A DNA stretch of 64,000 nt, from assembly GCF_004121055.1 (NCBI RefSeq), contig NZ_PYAL01000001.1, positions 558,001-622,000 on the forward strand, in the 5' to 3' direction. The notes under the pieces were generated by a model, which worked only from the letters and a program-made list of their open reading frames with translations, was not told the DNA's origin and did no database searches. Below are positions 46,535 to 56,001 of this stretch, piece after piece. A program made the translations under genes and the position numbers. This DNA is from Achromobacter aloeverae (GTDB lineage: Bacteria > Pseudomonadota > Gammaproteobacteria > Burkholderiales > Burkholderiaceae_B). Numbering within the stretch: position 1 is the stretch's first letter; each line of letters opens with the position of its first letter.

Positions 46535-46877
46535 AGGGACGCTCCATGCGGGTTGTAGTGGACGCTCTGCGGCAAGACGCACGAACCGGGCACGAACCCG
46601 TCAGAAGGGGACCGGTATGCGCGCATACATGCGAGAGGTGCCAGTCAGTTACTTAACCTACTTGATTGTTCCGCAGTGTCTCCTTTTATTTACCCCTGCC
46701 TCGGCGTGGCGCAAGTCGGTCCGGCCCATCCGGAACCAGAAATATCGTTCTTCTACTCAAGAAAAATTCCAGGCCCGGCCACCAGCGCGGGCACTCCATC
46801 GACCTCGTCTGCGTCGTGCGCGCCGCGGCAATACGCCCGCGGACCCATGGCGGCCAGACACCTTCTTGAACGGGACC
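46535..46877. promoter_or_regulatory. Divergent promoter region of the acyl-ACP operon
   Basis: 343 bp between the unknown gene (minus) and the acyl carrier protein gene (plus). A more AT-rich patch at about 46640-46700 (ttacttaacctacttgattgttcc) is the best promoter candidate. I see no clear palindrome or lux-type box, and short open frames here lack coding character. Confidence 0.45.
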
Positions 46878-47147
46878 ATGATGATCAGTATCGAGCCTGC
46901 CGATATAAAGGAAATAGTCGAATTCGCCCTGGACCGGGAGATCGGTGCGTTCTCCATGAGCGCCGACCTTTACGACGACTACGACTTGGACTCCCTCGGC
47001 TCGGTAGCCCTGGTCGTGGAAGTGGAAAAGCGCTACGACCTGCGCATTCCCGACGAACGCATGCCCGACGTGCGCACCGGCGAGCTGCTCAAGACGGAAA
47101 TAGAAAGATTGCTGGCCGAACGCGCATCCGGGGAGGCCCGGCAATGA
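46878..47147 (+). CDS. Acyl carrier protein
   Basis: An 89-aa acyl carrier protein with the four-helix pattern and the phosphopantetheine Ser39 in the DLDSLGS motif (canonical DSL). It is acidic, as usual. A second ATG at 46881 is equally possible. It is distinct from the housekeeping AcpP by its divergent helix III region (IPDERMPDVRTGELL) and its context: the stop overlaps the start of the dehydratase gene by 4 bp, the first of a chain of overlaps in this operon. It most likely carries the growing acyl chain for the downstream synthases and presents it to the acyltransferase and RpfF-like enzyme. Confidence 0.9.
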   Translation: MMISIEPADIKEIVEFALDREIGAFSMSADLYDDYDLDSLGSVALVVEVEKRYDLRIPDERMPDVRTGELLKTEIERLLAERASGEARQ

Positions 47148-47713
47148 CGGCGGATGGCGGCGACATCCGCTATCCGCAGCAAATGGACTATCACCAGATC
47201 CTGCGCCTGGTGCCCTACCGGTCGCCCTGGCTGCTGCTCGACCGCATGCTTGCCTGGCACGGCCACGGCATCACGGTGCAGAAATCCATATCCGGTGCGG
47301 ATCCCCTGATGGCGGCGCATCTCGCCGGTGGCCCGTCCATCATGCCCGGCGTCCTGTACATCGAACTGGTCGGCCAGGCCACCCTGCTGCACGGCGTGGT
47401 CAGCGGCAGCAGGACCGAGCGGGACGGCGCCGCCGTGCTCGGACGATGCAAGGGCGAGTTCCTCTCTCCCGCGTTCATCGGAGAAACCATCACCGCCGAG
47501 GTCACCGTCAACGAAAAGATCGCCGGAAAGACTGTATATGAAGGCGTGGTGCGGGCGGGTGACCGCCTGGTCTGCCGCGTTTCCGGAATGGGCGCGGTGA
47601 TCGATGCGCCCTCTTCCCTGTCCTCTCCCCTGTCCTCTCCCCTGTCCTCTTCACAGTCCCCGTCCCAATCCACTCCCCTCCCCCTCTCCCTGCCAGGCGG
47701 CCCAAGACCATGA
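47144..47713 (+). CDS. FabZ-like 3-hydroxyacyl-ACP dehydratase with Ser/Pro tail
   Basis: A 189-aa hotdog-fold protein. Residues about 15-150 align with FabZ: catalytic His59 in AAHLAGGPSIMPGVLYIELVGQ (in parts HLAGGPSIMPGV and IELVGQ) and Glu74, separated by 15 residues instead of the usual 14, i.e. one residue inserted in the loop. The core ends near GMGAVID. A tail of about 35 residues rich in Ser, Pro and Leu, encoded by 12-bp DNA repeats, follows and has no counterpart in FabZ. It should dehydrate 3-hydroxyacyl-ACP to the trans-2-enoyl form. The start overlaps the ACP stop and the stop overlaps the ketosynthase start, both by 4 bp. Confidence 0.85.
   Translation: MTADGGDIRYPQQMDYHQILRLVPYRSPWLLLDRMLAWHGHGITVQKSISGADPLMAAHLAGGPSIMPGVLYIELVGQATLLHGVVSGSRTERDGAAVLGRCKGEFLSPAFIGETITAEVTVNEKIAGKTVYEGVVRAGDRLVCRVSGMGAVIDAPSSLSSPLSSPLSSSQSPSQSTPLPLSLPGGPRP
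47616..47651 (+). repeat. 12-bp tandem repeat in the dehydratase tail
   Basis: Three copies of CCCTGTCCTCTC encode the repeated Ser-Ser-Pro-Leu of the tail. As the unit is a multiple of three, copy changes keep the frame. Confidence 0.75.
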
Positions 47714-48927
47714 TGACCTCCTATCCGCAATCCATCGCGGTCTCGCGGCAGTGCTGCGCCATCGCGAATATCGGAAGCTCCTGGGACGAATGCTGGAACC
47801 AGTTGCTGGCCGGACGGCGCGCATTCTCGCGTGGCGCCGACCTGATCGCCGGCTGGCCGGACAGCCCACCCCTGGCCGCAATCACCACGTTTCCGGGGCA
47901 GGCAGGCCCGCCACCGTATGCGCGACGCACGGACTGGCTCGCACGCCTCGTCGGCGAGCAGATGCGCGCGCCGGTCGACGACCTTGCGCACGCGCACCCC
48001 GCCGCCACGCTGTCCTTGATCGTGGCCACGTCCCATGGCAATCCGGGACCGCTGTCGGCCATCGCCGATGCCGAGCACGCGCGTGTCGACCGCTCCAAGA
48101 TAACGCAAGCGCTCTGGGAAGGCCTGGTCGTCGACAAGCTGGTAAGGGAAGTGAATGCCGGCCTGGGGCGCGAGTTGCCCGGCGTCACGATATCCGGCGC
48201 CTGCGCGTCGTCGCTGGTGGCGATATCCTATGCAGCCGACCGCATCGGCGCCGGCCTGTCCGACGCCGTCCTGGTGGTCGCCATCGACACGCTTTCCCGT
48301 GTAGCGTCGGTCGGCTTCGACAACATCGGTGCCATGTCGCGGCTGGGCTGCCGTCCTTACGACAAGCGGCGCGACGGCACCACGGTGGGCGAAGGCGCCG
48401 CCGCGGTGCTGATGGCCAGGCCCGAACTGCTGCCGCGGGAAGACCGGTGGGGCGCGGTTGCCGGCACCGCGGTCCATTGCGACGCCGGCCATATGGTCGA
48501 ACCGAGTCCGGCCGGGATGTCCAGGGTCATGCAAGGCGCCCTGCAACAGGCCCGCCTCCTGCCCGTGGACGTGCAAGGCGTCTTCTGGCATGGCACGGGA
48601 ACGCGCCAGAATGACAAGACCGAAGCCGAGGCCTCCCGCATGGTCTTTGGCGAGCGCTCCCCGCCATGCACCTCGACCAAGGGATCCCTGGGACACACGA
48701 TGGGCGCGTCCGGCATGTTCAATGTGCTTGCGGCATGCGAGGCGCTGAGCCGCGGGGTGCTCCCGCACATCGCGGGGACCGACGATCCCGAGTACGGGAA
48801 CCTCGACCTCGTGCTGCACCAGCCCCGGCCGGTCGCGTCCGGTCCCATGCTGGTCACCGCCCTGGGATTCGGCGGCATCAACGCAGCCGTCACCCTCCTG
48901 CCCCAGGAGACCTCGGCATGGGCATGA
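47710..48927 (+). CDS. Beta-ketoacyl-ACP synthase
   Basis: A 405-aa condensing enzyme of the KAS I/II type. The full catalytic triad is visible: Cys165 in ISGACASSLVAIS, His in WHGTGTRQNDKTEAE (about residue 296) and the Lys-His pair in STKGSLGHTMGASG (about 325-332). The end FGGINAAVTLLP is typical. It should elongate acyl-ACP with malonyl-ACP. It is divergent from housekeeping FabF/FabB, and its start (ATGATG) overlaps the dehydratase stop by 4 bp. The next gene encodes a second, Cys-less ketosynthase-like protein, suggesting the two form a heterodimer like ketosynthase and chain-length factor. Confidence 0.9.
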   Translation: MMTSYPQSIAVSRQCCAIANIGSSWDECWNQLLAGRRAFSRGADLIAGWPDSPPLAAITTFPGQAGPPPYARRTDWLARLVGEQMRAPVDDLAHAHPAATLSLIVATSHGNPGPLSAIADAEHARVDRSKITQALWEGLVVDKLVREVNAGLGRELPGVTISGACASSLVAISYAADRIGAGLSDAVLVVAIDTLSRVASVGFDNIGAMSRLGCRPYDKRRDGTTVGEGAAAVLMARPELLPREDRWGAVAGTAVHCDAGHMVEPSPAGMSRVMQGALQQARLLPVDVQGVFWHGTGTRQNDKTEAEASRMVFGERSPPCTSTKGSLGHTMGASGMFNVLAACEALSRGVLPHIAGTDDPEYGNLDLVLHQPRPVASGPMLVTALGFGGINAAVTLLPQETSAWA

Positions 48928-49901
48928 CGATACTTCGGGACGGCCCCTATCTCCGCGCAATCGGCTGGCTGTGCGGGCAAGATCACGCCGCGCGGGTCGC
49001 AACGACGCGGACATGGGACCAATTGGCCAACCCTGTCGACTTCACGGACGATGGCGGCTATCGCCTGCGGGCGGACACGGAGGCCGGTGTTCCAGCAAGC
49101 CCCTGCGCCGCCGTCATGCAGGGCAGCGGCGTCGCGCGCGCGCGCTCCGCGGCCAAGTCCACGGTATACGCGGCGTTGCTGGGCAGGCGGCTGTTGGACA
49201 CGGTCGCGCCGCGCGACGGCTATCACGGCGACCACGTAGGCGTCGCGGTCGCATCCGGCTCGACGATCACGCCCATCGCCTGGGACTTCGAAACAACGGG
49301 ATTGCGCAAGGGGTGGCGCAAGACCGACACCCTCCTGCTACCCAGCTCCATCCCCAGCGCCATCGCCACCCAGGTGTCGGCCGCGCTGGACACGCACGCG
49401 GCGGCGCTTGCCTTCCAGGACGGCGCCCTGGGCGTGTGCGCCGCGTTCGAATATGCGCATCTGGCATTCGCGCACCGGCGGGCGGACTATTTCCTGGTCA
49501 TGGGCGCGGACGAGGTCTCCCAAATCCAGGGCGATGCGCTTGCCGCCCTGGGGGATACGCGGCCCGTGCTCAATGGCGCCAGTGGCCTGGTCCTCGGCCG
49601 CACGCCCCATGGAGACCAGGATTGGCAGTTGCGCCTGTGCGCCCATGTGGACCGGAACGCAGGGGACGTAGGAGTCGCAGGGGACGTAGGCGCCATGCTG
49701 CCAGGCGACTGGCCGCTGGCCGTCTCGCGCGACATCGGCATCAAGGACAATCCGACGCTTTTTACCGCGCCGCTGCTTGCCTACGCGCTACACGACTTGC
49801 TGCGCCATGCGGGGCGCAAGGCGGTGCTGACCTGCCGCCTGCCCGGCAGGGGCGCCTACGTCCTGGGCTTTTCCCGGCGCAAGAGCAATGACGATGACTG
49901 A
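48918..49901 (+). CDS. Ketosynthase-like protein lacking the active-site Cys
   Basis: A 327-aa thiolase-fold protein. The nucleophile region aligns as AFQDGALGVCAAFEYA where an active ketosynthase has D-T-A-C-S-S, so Ala replaces Cys, and no HGTGT or KxxxGH motif is found later. The following LVMGADE strand and the GFSRR end fit a KS fold. It thus resembles chain-length factor or priming-type partners. An ATG at 48918 has AGGAG 8 bp upstream; a second at 48924 overlaps the ketosynthase stop (ATGA). It likely pairs with the preceding ketosynthase. The 3' end overlaps the acyltransferase gene by 14 bp. Confidence 0.75.
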   Translation: MGMTILRDGPYLRAIGWLCGQDHAARVATTRTWDQLANPVDFTDDGGYRLRADTEAGVPASPCAAVMQGSGVARARSAAKSTVYAALLGRRLLDTVAPRDGYHGDHVGVAVASGSTITPIAWDFETTGLRKGWRKTDTLLLPSSIPSAIATQVSAALDTHAAALAFQDGALGVCAAFEYAHLAFAHRRADYFLVMGADEVSQIQGDALAALGDTRPVLNGASGLVLGRTPHGDQDWQLRLCAHVDRNAGDVGVAGDVGAMLPGDWPLAVSRDIGIKDNPTLFTAPLLAYALHDLLRHAGRKAVLTCRLPGRGAYVLGFSRRKSNDDD

Positions 49902-51180
49902 CCCGTGCGTGCAAGCGGACGACAGGAAGCGGCTGTTCCCCGTCTGTTTCATGTTCCTCTGCTTCGGCAACCTGATCCTGAGCCTGGCCGCCACCTTGTT
50001 CATCCCGCCGGCGTCGGCGTACGCGCTCTGCACTGCCTTGTACGCCGCGCTGGTCGTCATCGAACTGCGCTGCGGCATCCGGTCCCCGATCTCCATTACG
50101 CTACTGCTCCTGTATGCCGGCCTGCTCGTCCTTGCGTTCAACGGCTACCCCGTCAGGGACTACGCCGGCGTCCTCATCTTCTCCTGGCTGACGCTGCTCA
50201 CCGGCGTGCTGCTGCTCCGGAAAAAGCCCTTCACGATCTTCTATTCGAAAGCCAGGGGCATGAAGCCGCTGCATTACACCGTCTCCACCTTGTGGTGCAC
50301 GGTCTACGCCTGCTGCCTGCTCTGCCACGCCTTGCGCTTTCCGCGCGCGTACTTCCTGGTGGTGCCGTACCTGCTGTGCATCGCCTGCGCCTTGTGCACG
50401 ATATTCCTGCACCTGTGCTGGTTCGGCCGACGCCATGCGTTGCAATCGTCCTTTGCCATCGGCGCCTACCGGTTTCGCCGCGTGCATGTCGATGCCGACG
50501 GTTTCGACCGGTTCTGCCGTTTCTACGCACGGCAAATCGTCCCCCCGGACGACAATCGGAAGGCCGACGACCTCGCCCGCGCCATCGCCGCCATGGAGCG
50601 GGAGCTGGGCCGGGACGCCTGCATCTTCATCGCGGAACGCGGGCAGGAAATCGTGGGCTGCATACGCTGCATCCTGGACCGGAAGCAGCGTCCCTTCCCG
50701 ATGGAAACGGACATGCGGCTTTGCTTCGCCCCCCTGCGCCGCAGCGGCCGGCTCCTGTACATAGGACGCCTGGCAGTGGATGCCGCCTACCGGGACCGGC
50801 CCGATGTGCTGAATGGCCTGTTCAAGTGCTTCGTGGACCTGGCGCTCAGCAGGGATATTTCCTTCGTGGTCGCCGAGGGGCTCGCCAGCCGGCTGCCCGC
50901 CTATCGGAAACTGGGCTTCGAACCCATGTTCGCCAGCACCGACCCACGTCATTCGATCAGGATGTCGCTGGGGTATGACTGCCACCCGATATACCTCAAT
51001 TTCGCCAGGCTGGTCTTTCTGCAAGGAAGCGCGGCGCCTGACAGGTATGGATTCGCCGGCTTCGTCAACCGCTACCTGGCCGAGCGCTGGTTCAAGCGCA
51101 AGGCATTGGCGAACATCCTCCGGCCGTCCGGCCGCTGGCCCTGGCGTTTCGACCTGAAGCAGATCCACGCGGCACGCTAA
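49888..51180 (+). CDS. Membrane protein fused to a GNAT/FeeM-like N-acyltransferase
   Basis: A 430-aa protein. Residues about 15-180 hold roughly six hydrophobic helices (for example TLLTGVLLL, ISITLLLLYAGLLVLAF). Residues about 195-395 form a GNAT-fold domain resembling N-acyl amino acid synthases (FeeM) and autoinducer synthases: a GQEIVGCIR strand, LYIGRLAVDAAYRDRPDV (acyl-donor-binding region), then AEGLASRLPAYRKLGFEPM, the typical 'xxxxLYxxLGF' end. In related enzymes the donor is acyl-ACP, which fits the ACP gene in this operon. The start overlaps the preceding gene; ATG at 49894 is an alternative. It probably transfers the acyl chain to an amine at the membrane; the acceptor is unknown. 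Confidence 0.7.
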   Translation: MTMTDPCVQADDRKRLFPVCFMFLCFGNLILSLAATLFIPPASAYALCTALYAALVVIELRCGIRSPISITLLLLYAGLLVLAFNGYPVRDYAGVLIFSWLTLLTGVLLLRKKPFTIFYSKARGMKPLHYTVSTLWCTVYACCLLCHALRFPRAYFLVVPYLLCIACALCTIFLHLCWFGRRHALQSSFAIGAYRFRRVHVDADGFDRFCRFYARQIVPPDDNRKADDLARAIAAMERELGRDACIFIAERGQEIVGCIRCILDRKQRPFPMETDMRLCFAPLRRSGRLLYIGRLAVDAAYRDRPDVLNGLFKCFVDLALSRDISFVVAEGLASRLPAYRKLGFEPMFASTDPRHSIRMSLGYDCHPIYLNFARLVFLQGSAAPDRYGFAGFVNRYLAERWFKRKALANILRPSGRWPWRFDLKQIHAAR

Positions 51181-51190
51181 GGACCCGACG

Positions 51191-52054
51191 ATGATGCATA
51201 CCCCGCCCCCGGGCCGCGCGGAAGTAGCGGGACCCACGGTTGAGTCGGAACGATATACGTTGGATTTCGATGAGCGCCATGGCGTGCTTTCCCTGAACTG
51301 GAAGCGGGGTTGCCCGCCCTATTTCAGTCCGGCCCTGCTCGCCGACATGACGCGCGAACTGTCGGTCATCGAATCGAGCGACGCCGACGGCCCCAGCCCG
51401 CTGCGTTATTTCGTCCTGCAATCCGGTCACGAGAACATCTTCAGCCTGGGCGGCGATCTGGCGTTCTTCCAGAGGATGATCCTGTCCAGGGACCGCCCGG
51501 GCCTGCTCGCCTACGCCACCCAGTGCGCCCACCTGATGCATGCATTGCACAGCGGCTTCCGCAATCGCGTAACCACCATCGCCCTGGTGCAGGGCAAGTG
51601 CATCGGCGGCGGCTTCGAAGCGGCCGTCGCGTGCGACTGCATCGTCGCGGAACGCCATGCCCGGTTCTGCTTCCCTGAAATCCAGCTGGGCATCTTTCCC
51701 GGCATGGGGGCGCTGCCCCTCCTCGCGCGACGCCTGGACAGGCGCGACTACGAGGAGATCTGCCATTCGGGCCACACCTTTACCGCCGACGACCTGGCGG
51801 ACAAGGGGCTGGTCGACATCGTCGCCGATACGGGACAAGGCAAGCGCGCGACCGACGCCTGGATACGCAAGCGCCACCACGCCTTCCAGGCGCACCGCGA
51901 AATCGCCGCCATGCGGCGCTCGGCCGCGGCCCTGACCCGGGCGGATTTCGAAACCTCGCTCACGCGCTGGGTGGACCTGGTCATGTCCCTGGACCAGCGG
52001 CGCCTGGCGATGTTGTCGCTGGCGATCCAGAAACAGCAGTCGGAATCGCGGTGA
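51191..52054 (+). CDS. rpfF: RpfF-like DSF synthase (crotonase family)
   Basis: A 287-aa crotonase most like RpfF, which makes cis-2-unsaturated fatty acid (DSF) signals from 3-hydroxyacyl-ACP. The diagnostic features are NIFSLGGDLAFF (RpfF: NLGGDLALF), ALVQGKCIGGGFEAA with Glu143, and FPEIQLGIFPGMGA with Glu163; the 20-residue spacing equals Glu141/Glu161 of Xanthomonas RpfF. The C-terminal helical part with WVDLVMSLDQRRL also matches. AAGGA precedes the start by 8 bp. It is 10 bp after the acyltransferase gene and ends the operon. No rpfC, rpfG or rpfR partner lies in the window. Confidence 0.8.
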   Translation: MMHTPPPGRAEVAGPTVESERYTLDFDERHGVLSLNWKRGCPPYFSPALLADMTRELSVIESSDADGPSPLRYFVLQSGHENIFSLGGDLAFFQRMILSRDRPGLLAYATQCAHLMHALHSGFRNRVTTIALVQGKCIGGGFEAAVACDCIVAERHARFCFPEIQLGIFPGMGALPLLARRLDRRDYEEICHSGHTFTADDLADKGLVDIVADTGQGKRATDAWIRKRHHAFQAHREIAAMRRSAAALTRADFETSLTRWVDLVMSLDQRRLAMLSLAIQKQQSESR

Positions 52055-52104
52055 CGGCGACGGCTGCGCCAAGGCCCAGCCATCGCTATCCCTGCGCAGC
52101 GGCG

Positions 52105-53530
52105 TCAGGCCGGCTGGGCAATGCGATGCGCCCAGGGCTGCACCCGCTCCAGTTGCGCCGACAGTTGCAGCACCAGGTCCTCGCGGCCAAAGCGGCCGAC
52201 CAGTTGCACGCCAACCGGCAAGCCGGCGTCCGTCCACAATCCCGGCAAACTGGCGGCGGGCTGGCCCGTGGCGTTGAAGATGGCCGAGAACGTGCCGTAC
52301 CGGCCCACCTTGCGGCGAAGCTCCATGAAGGTGCCTTGCTGCATGGTGAGATAACCCAGCTTGGGCGGCAGCTGCGTGAGCGACGGCGTCAGGATGATGT
52401 CGTAATCCTGCATATAGTTCTCCAGCGTCCGGCCCACCGCATGGAAACGGTTGATGCAGCCGATGTACTGCGCGCCCGTAAGGGTCTTGCCGTACTCGTA
52501 GCCATCACGCATGGCGGGTTCCAGGTCGTCGTCGGCCAAGGCCTTGCCGGTCAGGCCCAGGCGCGTATCGACGCTGACCACGATGTTGGACGCCAGCACG
52601 TTGGCGTGCGCCTGCACCAGCGCGTCATAGTCGATGTCCGGCGGCGCGCTGTCGATCACCTCATGGCCGGCGGCGCGCAACAAGGCCGCCGTCCGGTCCA
52701 CCGCGGCCACGCATTCCGGCGCCACGGGGATGTCGTTCCAGGCCTGGCGCCAGACGGCGATACGCAGGCGTCCGGGCGCGCGCTTGATCACGTCGAGGTA
52801 GGAATCCGGCGCGGGGGGCGCGGCATAAGGCGCACCCGTCTCGTAGCCACCGATCGCGTCCAACGCCGCCGCGGTGTCGCGCACCGTGCGGGACAGCACG
52901 CCGTCGGTCGCCAGGCTGCCCCAGCCCTCGCCGCGAAAGGGTCCCATCGGCACGCGGCCGCGCGAGGTCTTCAAGCCATAGACGCCGCAGGCGGCGGCGG
53001 GAATGCGGATCGAACCGCCGCCGTCGCTGCCATGCGCCACCGGCACGATGCCGCAGGCGACCGCCGCCGCCGCGCCGCCACTGGACCCGCCCGACGACCG
53101 GGTCCGGTCCCAGGGGTTGAGTGTCGGCCCGCCATTGCGCGCGGCCTCGGTGGTCGGCGCCATGCAGAACTCGGGCACCGTACTGCGGGCGAACGCAATC
53201 AGGCCGGCGCTTTCGAAGCGTTCGGGCAGCGTGGCATTGCGCGCATAGGTCGTGTCGTTGAGCAGGCGCGAACCCAGGCTGGACGGGAACCGCACGTGCG
53301 CCACGCCCGAATCCTTGAGCAGGAAGGGGATGCCGCCGAAGGCGCCGCGCGGCGTCCAGTCGCGCGCGACGGCCAGCGACTCCTCGTACCGTTCGTAGCA
53401 CAAGGCATTCAAGGCCGCGCCCCGGGTTTTCGCCAGCTCGATGGCGCACGCCATCAATTCCTCGGAAGTCACTTCCTTACGCGCCAGCAGGTCGGCCAGC
53501 TCCAGTCCATCCCGCGACTGGTATTCCACA

Positions 53531-53538
<8 letters not shown>
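52105..53538 (-). CDS. Amidase signature family hydrolase
   Basis: A 477-aa amidase. The catalytic Lys lies in [12 protein letters not shown], the cis-Ser in [14 protein letters not shown] and the nucleophile Ser in [16 protein letters not shown]. The C-terminal [29 protein letters not shown] (in part [10 protein letters not shown] and [10 protein letters not shown]) is the classic amidase end. It acts on small amides in the cytoplasm. It overlaps the upstream double-ATPase gene by 8 bp, so it belongs to the peptide-type ABC transporter operon and probably hydrolyses the imported compound. It is convergent with the RpfF operon. Compared with the amidase at 10025 it is longer and clearly a different subfamily. 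Confidence 0.93.
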
Positions 53539-55161
<1,623 letters not shown>

Positions 55162-55165
<4 letters not shown>

Positions 55166-56001
55166 GCGGTCCTCCGGCGGGCCAGCTTGGGATTGAGGGC
55201 GTCGTTCAAGGCCTCGCCGATCAGGTTCAGCGACAGCACCGTGAGCAGGATGGCGATGCCGGGGAAAACGCTCATCCACCAGGCGTCGCGCAACACGCTG
55301 CGCGACGCGCCGATGATGTAGCCCCAGGTCATGGCGTTGGGATCGCCCAATCCCAGGAAGCTCAGCGCGGACTCCAGCAGGATGGCGCTGGCCACCATCA
55401 GCGAGCCAGACACGATGACCGGCGACAGGCTGTTGGGAAGGATCTGCGTGAAGATGATGCGTGCGTTGGACTGTCCCGACAGCATGGCGGCCTGCACGAA
55501 TTCCCGATTGCGCAGGCTCATGAATTCCGCCCGCACCAGCCGCGCCAGCGGCGGCCATGACACCACGGAAATCGCCAGCACCACGGTCTGCGTGGTCGGG
55601 GTGAGGATGGCCACCAGCACCACCGCCAGGAAGAAGCTGGGTATGGTCTGGAAGAGTTCGATGATGCCCACGATCGCCTGGTCGACGCGGCCGCCGTAGA
55701 AGCCGGCCAGCGCGCCCATGGCGATGCCCAGTACGATCGATACCGCCGTCGCCACGGCGGCCAGCATCAGCGTGATGCGGGCGCCATAGGCGATGCCGGT
55801 GGCGATGTCGCGGCCCAGCGTATCGGTGCCCAGCAAGGCGCCGTCGGACAAGGGCGGCTGGAACGGCGCATTGGCGATGTCCCACGGGCTGTCGGGGAAG
55901 AACCAGCTGGCTGTCAGCGCCAGCGCGGCCACGGCGAGCAGCACGACCAGGCCGGCCACTCCGCCCTTGTTGCGGCAGAATGCGTGCAGGAAGTCTTTCA
56001 T
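55162..56001 (-). CDS. Oligopeptide-type ABC transporter permease (DppC family)
   Basis: A 279-aa permease with a cytoplasmic N-terminus and six membrane helices. Family motifs are APFQPPLSDGALLGTDTLGRD (in part LLGTDTLGRDI) and the EAA loop FVQAAMLSGQSNARIIFTQILPNSL (in part IFTQILPNSLSPVIV). The ATG at 56001 overlaps the stop of the preceding permease; a longer open frame upstream is spurious. It forms the pore together with the DppB-type partner. Confidence 0.93.

Noticed and set aside
46666-46869. A 67-aa open frame upstream of the acyl carrier protein gene
   Set aside because: No ribosome binding site and no coding character; it is more likely part of the divergent promoter region.
51191-52054. 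The crotonase as an ordinary fatty-acid-oxidation enoyl-CoA hydratase
   Set aside because: The GGDLAFF motif, the Glu143/Glu163 pair with 20-residue spacing and the acyl-ACP operon context fit RpfF better than beta-oxidation enzymes.
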